Origin: JBCCXL01 sp039191605
GTDB lineage: Bacteria; Acidobacteriota; Thermoanaerobaculia; Multivoradales; JAHZIX01
Assembly: GCA_039191605.1 (NCBI GenBank)
Contig: JBCCXL010000010.1
Coordinates: 62,001-126,000, forward strand
Length of the DNA stretch: 64,000 nt
Direction: 5' to 3'
A program made the position numbers and the translations under genes. The notes under the pieces are model-generated. The model was not told the origin of the DNA, searched no databases, and saw nothing but the letters and a program-made list of their open reading frames with translations. Each line of letters starts with the position of its first letter. Within the stretch, counting starts at the first letter, position 1. Below are positions 61,814 through 64,000 of this stretch, one piece after another.

Positions 61814-61904
61814 TATACTCATCTTGAGCATTATTGGATTCAGAAAAAAGGCCGGTGAGCACCGGCTCGACCTAATGCTACATATGAGCATTACCATGTG
61901 TCAA
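61814..61904 (-). promoter_or_regulatory. Promoter and palindromic operator candidates for the nad operon
   Basis: On the minus strand TTGACA (61899-61904) and, 18 bases later, TAGCAT (61875-61880) form a possible promoter. A perfect palindrome TAATGCT-N7-AGCATTA (61873-61893) covers the -10 and spacer. A related site with ATGCTCA and TGAGTAT arms lies at 61814-61833 in the leader. Two sites, one over the promoter, fit repression, perhaps by NAD or a NAD-responsive regulator; no regulator gene is in the window. Confidence 0.6.
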
Positions 61905-62291
61905 CACTCCCTCCCCAGAATCCTCCTCGGCGCTCAAGCCACCGCTCAAGCCACCGTCATCAGGCTCGAGCGATCAAATTCCACCTTTCGAGACGGTTTC
62001 GCTCGCCGATCAGCGACCGCAGGATCTTCGAAGCAATCCGGCCCTTCCCTTGACTCGTATCGCCAGAGGAAACGATAGTGTTGTCTCAACAGCACCTCGT
62101 CACCGCAACCGCGGCCTCGAGCTCCCCATGGTTGCATCAGCCACATAGCGGAGCTCACGGCCAGCTACACGGGCCGCTAGATCTTTTCCTCCTGCGAGCC
62201 TACGACTCGCCCCCGTCGAGAGACTCTGCACCTCACCCGCAGTCCTCGTCGACCCGTCTCTCACTCCGTCTCCCCGAGAGCCTCCTCCACC
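61905..62291. other. 387-base intergenic region upstream of the FAD oxidoreductase
   Basis: No gene found. The promoter of the rightward oxidoreductase gene should be here, but I could not fix a -35/-10 pair. Confidence 0.4.
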
Positions 62292-63638
62292 ATGCGCAAG
62301 ATCGTCATCCTGGGCAACGGCATCGCCGGAATTACCGCGGCCCGACATATCCGCAAGCGAAGCGACGACGAGATTCTCGTCATCTCCGCGGAAACCGATC
62401 ATTTCTTCTCCCGCACCGCTCTGATGTACGTGTACATGGGGCACATGACCAAGGAGCACATCAAGCCCTACGAGGATCACTTCTGGGAACAGAACCGAAT
62501 CCGGCTGCTGCGGGCCTACGTGCGCCGAGTGGACTTCGAGGCCAAATCCTTGGAGATCGAGAACGGCACTCGAATCCTCTATGACGAGCTGATCCTCGCC
62601 ACCGGCTCGAAACCCAATCGCTTCGGCTGGCCGGGGCAAGATCTCGACGGTGTCCAGAGCCTCTACAGCATGCAGGACCTGGACTTGATGGAGACCAACT
62701 CCCGCGGCATCGAGCGCGCGGTGATCGTCGGCGGTGGGCTGATCGGCATCGAGATGACCGAGATGCTCCTCACCCGCAACATTCCGGTCACCTTTCTGGT
62801 CCGTGAAGACAGCTGGATGAAGAGAATCACGCCGCCGGAAGAGTCGCAGATGATCAACCGCCACATCCGCGAGCACGGGGTGGATTTTCGCCTCGGCACC
62901 GAGCTCGAAGAGATCCTGGGAGACGACTCCGGTCGGGTGAGAGCCGCGGTGACCAAGGATGGCGACACCATCCCCTGCGGCCTGCTGGGCCTCACCGTCG
63001 GGGTCTCTCCCAACGTCGAGTTCCTGCGCGACAGCGGGCTGGAGATCGAGCGAGGCATTCTGGTGGATGGCCACCTGCGCACCAACCAGCCCCACGTTTG
63101 GGCGATCGGCGACTGCGCCCAGCTACGGGACCCAGCGCCGGGCCGGCCGCCAATAGAGGCGGTGTGGTACGTCGGCCGCGCCATGGGCGAGGTGGCGGCC
63201 CGCAATCTCTGCGGCGAGGCCCTGCCCTACCGCCAGGGTATCTGGTTCAACTCGGCGAAGTTCTTCGATCTGGAGTGGCAGGTCTACGGCACCGTACCGG
63301 CCCAGCCGCGGGAAGGCGAAGAGACCCTCTTCTGGGAGCACGAGAGCGGCAAGAAGAGCCTGCGCATCAACTACCGCAGCGAGGACCTCGCGGTGGTGGG
63401 CTTCAACGTTATGGGCATCCGCTACCGCCACGAGCTCTGCCATCAATGGCTGGAGGACGAGCGCCCCCTGCCCTGGGTGCTGGAGAACTTAGGCGCCGCG
63501 AACTTCGATCCGGAGTTCTTCCGCCAGCACGAATCCGATCTGGTAGCGACCTATAACCAGCGGCATCCGGACCGGCCGGTGAAGCTCAAGCGGCGGCGCG
63601 GCCTCCGCCACCTGCTGCAGCTCGGCCGAGCCTCCTAA
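62292..63638 (+). CDS. FAD-dependent pyridine nucleotide-disulfide oxidoreductase
   Basis: A 448-residue flavoprotein. The N-terminal FAD site is IVILGNGIAGITAARHIRK (residues 4-22), the NAD(P) site VIVGGGLIGIEMTEMLL (about 148-164), and the second FAD contact is HVWAIGDCAQL (about 265). The order and length match rubredoxin- or ferredoxin-type reductases that pass electrons from NAD(P)H, but there is no redox-active disulfide and no fused electron carrier. The electron partner is unknown; the next gene, partly in the window, is 102 bases downstream. Confidence 0.86.
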   Translation: MRKIVILGNGIAGITAARHIRKRSDDEILVISAETDHFFSRTALMYVYMGHMTKEHIKPYEDHFWEQNRIRLLRAYVRRVDFEAKSLEIENGTRILYDELILATGSKPNRFGWPGQDLDGVQSLYSMQDLDLMETNSRGIERAVIVGGGLIGIEMTEMLLTRNIPVTFLVREDSWMKRITPPEESQMINRHIREHGVDFRLGTELEEILGDDSGRVRAAVTKDGDTIPCGLLGLTVGVSPNVEFLRDSGLEIERGILVDGHLRTNQPHVWAIGDCAQLRDPAPGRPPIEAVWYVGRAMGEVAARNLCGEALPYRQGIWFNSAKFFDLEWQVYGTVPAQPREGEETLFWEHESGKKSLRINYRSEDLAVVGFNVMGIRYRHELCHQWLEDERPLPWVLENLGAANFDPEFFRQHESDLVATYNQRHPDRPVKLKRRRGLRHLLQLGRAS

Positions 63639-63740
63639 GACTTCCGAGACCCCAGGCCCTGCCCTGCCCTTCAACCCCGCCGTCCCAACCGTCGATCCAG
63701 CCACCGCAGCCTCTCATCGCACCAGGAACCTACCCGACTT

Positions 63741-64000
63741 ATGGCCCACTCTGATTCCGCCTCCGCCCGCTGGCTCCGCCGCCTGGAGATCCTCGGCCTC
63801 TGCCTCTTTCTGCTCGCCATGGGGATCTTCGTCGCCTCCGTCGCCTGGAGCGACTACGAGATCACCGACGACGTCCTCAGCCGCCTCGCCGACGGCACCG
63901 TCCAGGGTCATCACCAGGAGGTCTACTTCGACGAGCTATCCCGGCTCAAGGGCCAGCGTTTCGGCAGCAATTTCGCCTTCATCGCCGCCGTACGCCAGGA
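63741..64000 (+). CDS. Membrane protein of unknown function, partial (right edge)
   Basis: Only the first 86 codons are in the window. After MAHSDSASARWLRRLE a hydrophobic helix (ILGLCLFLLAMGIFVASVAW) is followed by an acidic extracytoplasmic segment (SDYEITDDVLSRLADGTVQG). It lies 102 bases after the oxidoreductase, on the same strand, and may be its membrane partner. The family cannot be told from this much. Confidence 0.6.
   Translation, partial: MAHSDSASARWLRRLEILGLCLFLLAMGIFVASVAWSDYEITDDVLSRLADGTVQGHHQEVYFDELSRLKGQRFGSNFAFIAAVRQ

Noticed and set aside
1..64000. tRNA, rRNA, phage integrase or transposase genes
   Set aside because: I looked for conserved stems, integrase and transposase motifs across the window and found none that could be supported.

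Overview
The window looks like a chromosomal segment of a GC-rich, Gram-negative-type bacterium, most likely an acidobacterium (class Thermoanaerobaculia is my best guess). This rests on an ADOP-style MacB/FtsX permease with extra membrane segments, several SpoIIE-type phosphatases, large TPR proteins and many secreted small proteins. It is an inference; no rRNA or other marker gene is present. Most genes have Shine-Dalgarno sites of the GGAG type, and many neighbours overlap by 4 bases (ATGA or GTGA).

Left part, 1-10 kb: a minus-strand operon of six genes that I cannot assign to a function. It includes a 942-residue protein and a giant protein of at least 1371 residues that runs off the left edge. 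Small AT-richer genes flank it. Next, 10-18.2 kb, come a PduO-type cobalamin adenosyltransferase, a DUF1579-like protein, a HemW-like radical SAM enzyme, a SUI1/YciH factor, a UPF0175 protein and an ECF vitamin transporter operon (EcfT, a fused EcfA-EcfA, and an S component). From 18.4 to 24.1 kb are six tandem paralogues of a secreted, cysteine-rich protein resembling the transcobalamin C-terminal domain (DUF4430-like), with a PLP-dependent decarboxylase inserted after the first. Their position beside the ECF transporter suggests a cofactor-capture system.

From 24.3 to 33.2 kb are a GT2 glycosyltransferase, a secreted protein and a secreted lipase-like hydrolase in one operon, an NTPase-like TPR protein with almost identical repeats, and an ADOP permease.

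The most striking region is 33.5-43.3 kb. It reads right to left as eleven short tandem precursor peptides (53-65 residues), an MvdD/MvdC-like ATP-grasp ligase, an ABC exporter without a peptidase domain and a secreted metzincin protease. The precursors share a nearly invariant first 42 residues and have completely different C-terminal tails. This is the layout of a graspetide (omega-ester/amide RiPP) cluster with an expanded precursor library. It has two sigma70-like promoters, conserved hairpins in front of eight precursors, and strong hairpins after several. All precursor genes encode 65 residues or fewer, so routine annotation would probably miss most of them.

The right part, 43.6-64 kb, holds a DUF1475 protein, a DUF1761-cupin-RNase HI operon whose RNase H carries a degenerate second domain, and a tandem pair of membrane SpoIIE-like proteins (one intact, one apparently inactive). 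Divergent from these is an RsbV-RsbW-RsbU partner-switching operon. Then come two tandem secreted proteins with C-terminal Kazal domains, lipA, the nadA-nadB-nadC operon with a palindromic operator candidate, an FAD-dependent oxidoreductase, and a partial membrane protein at the right edge.
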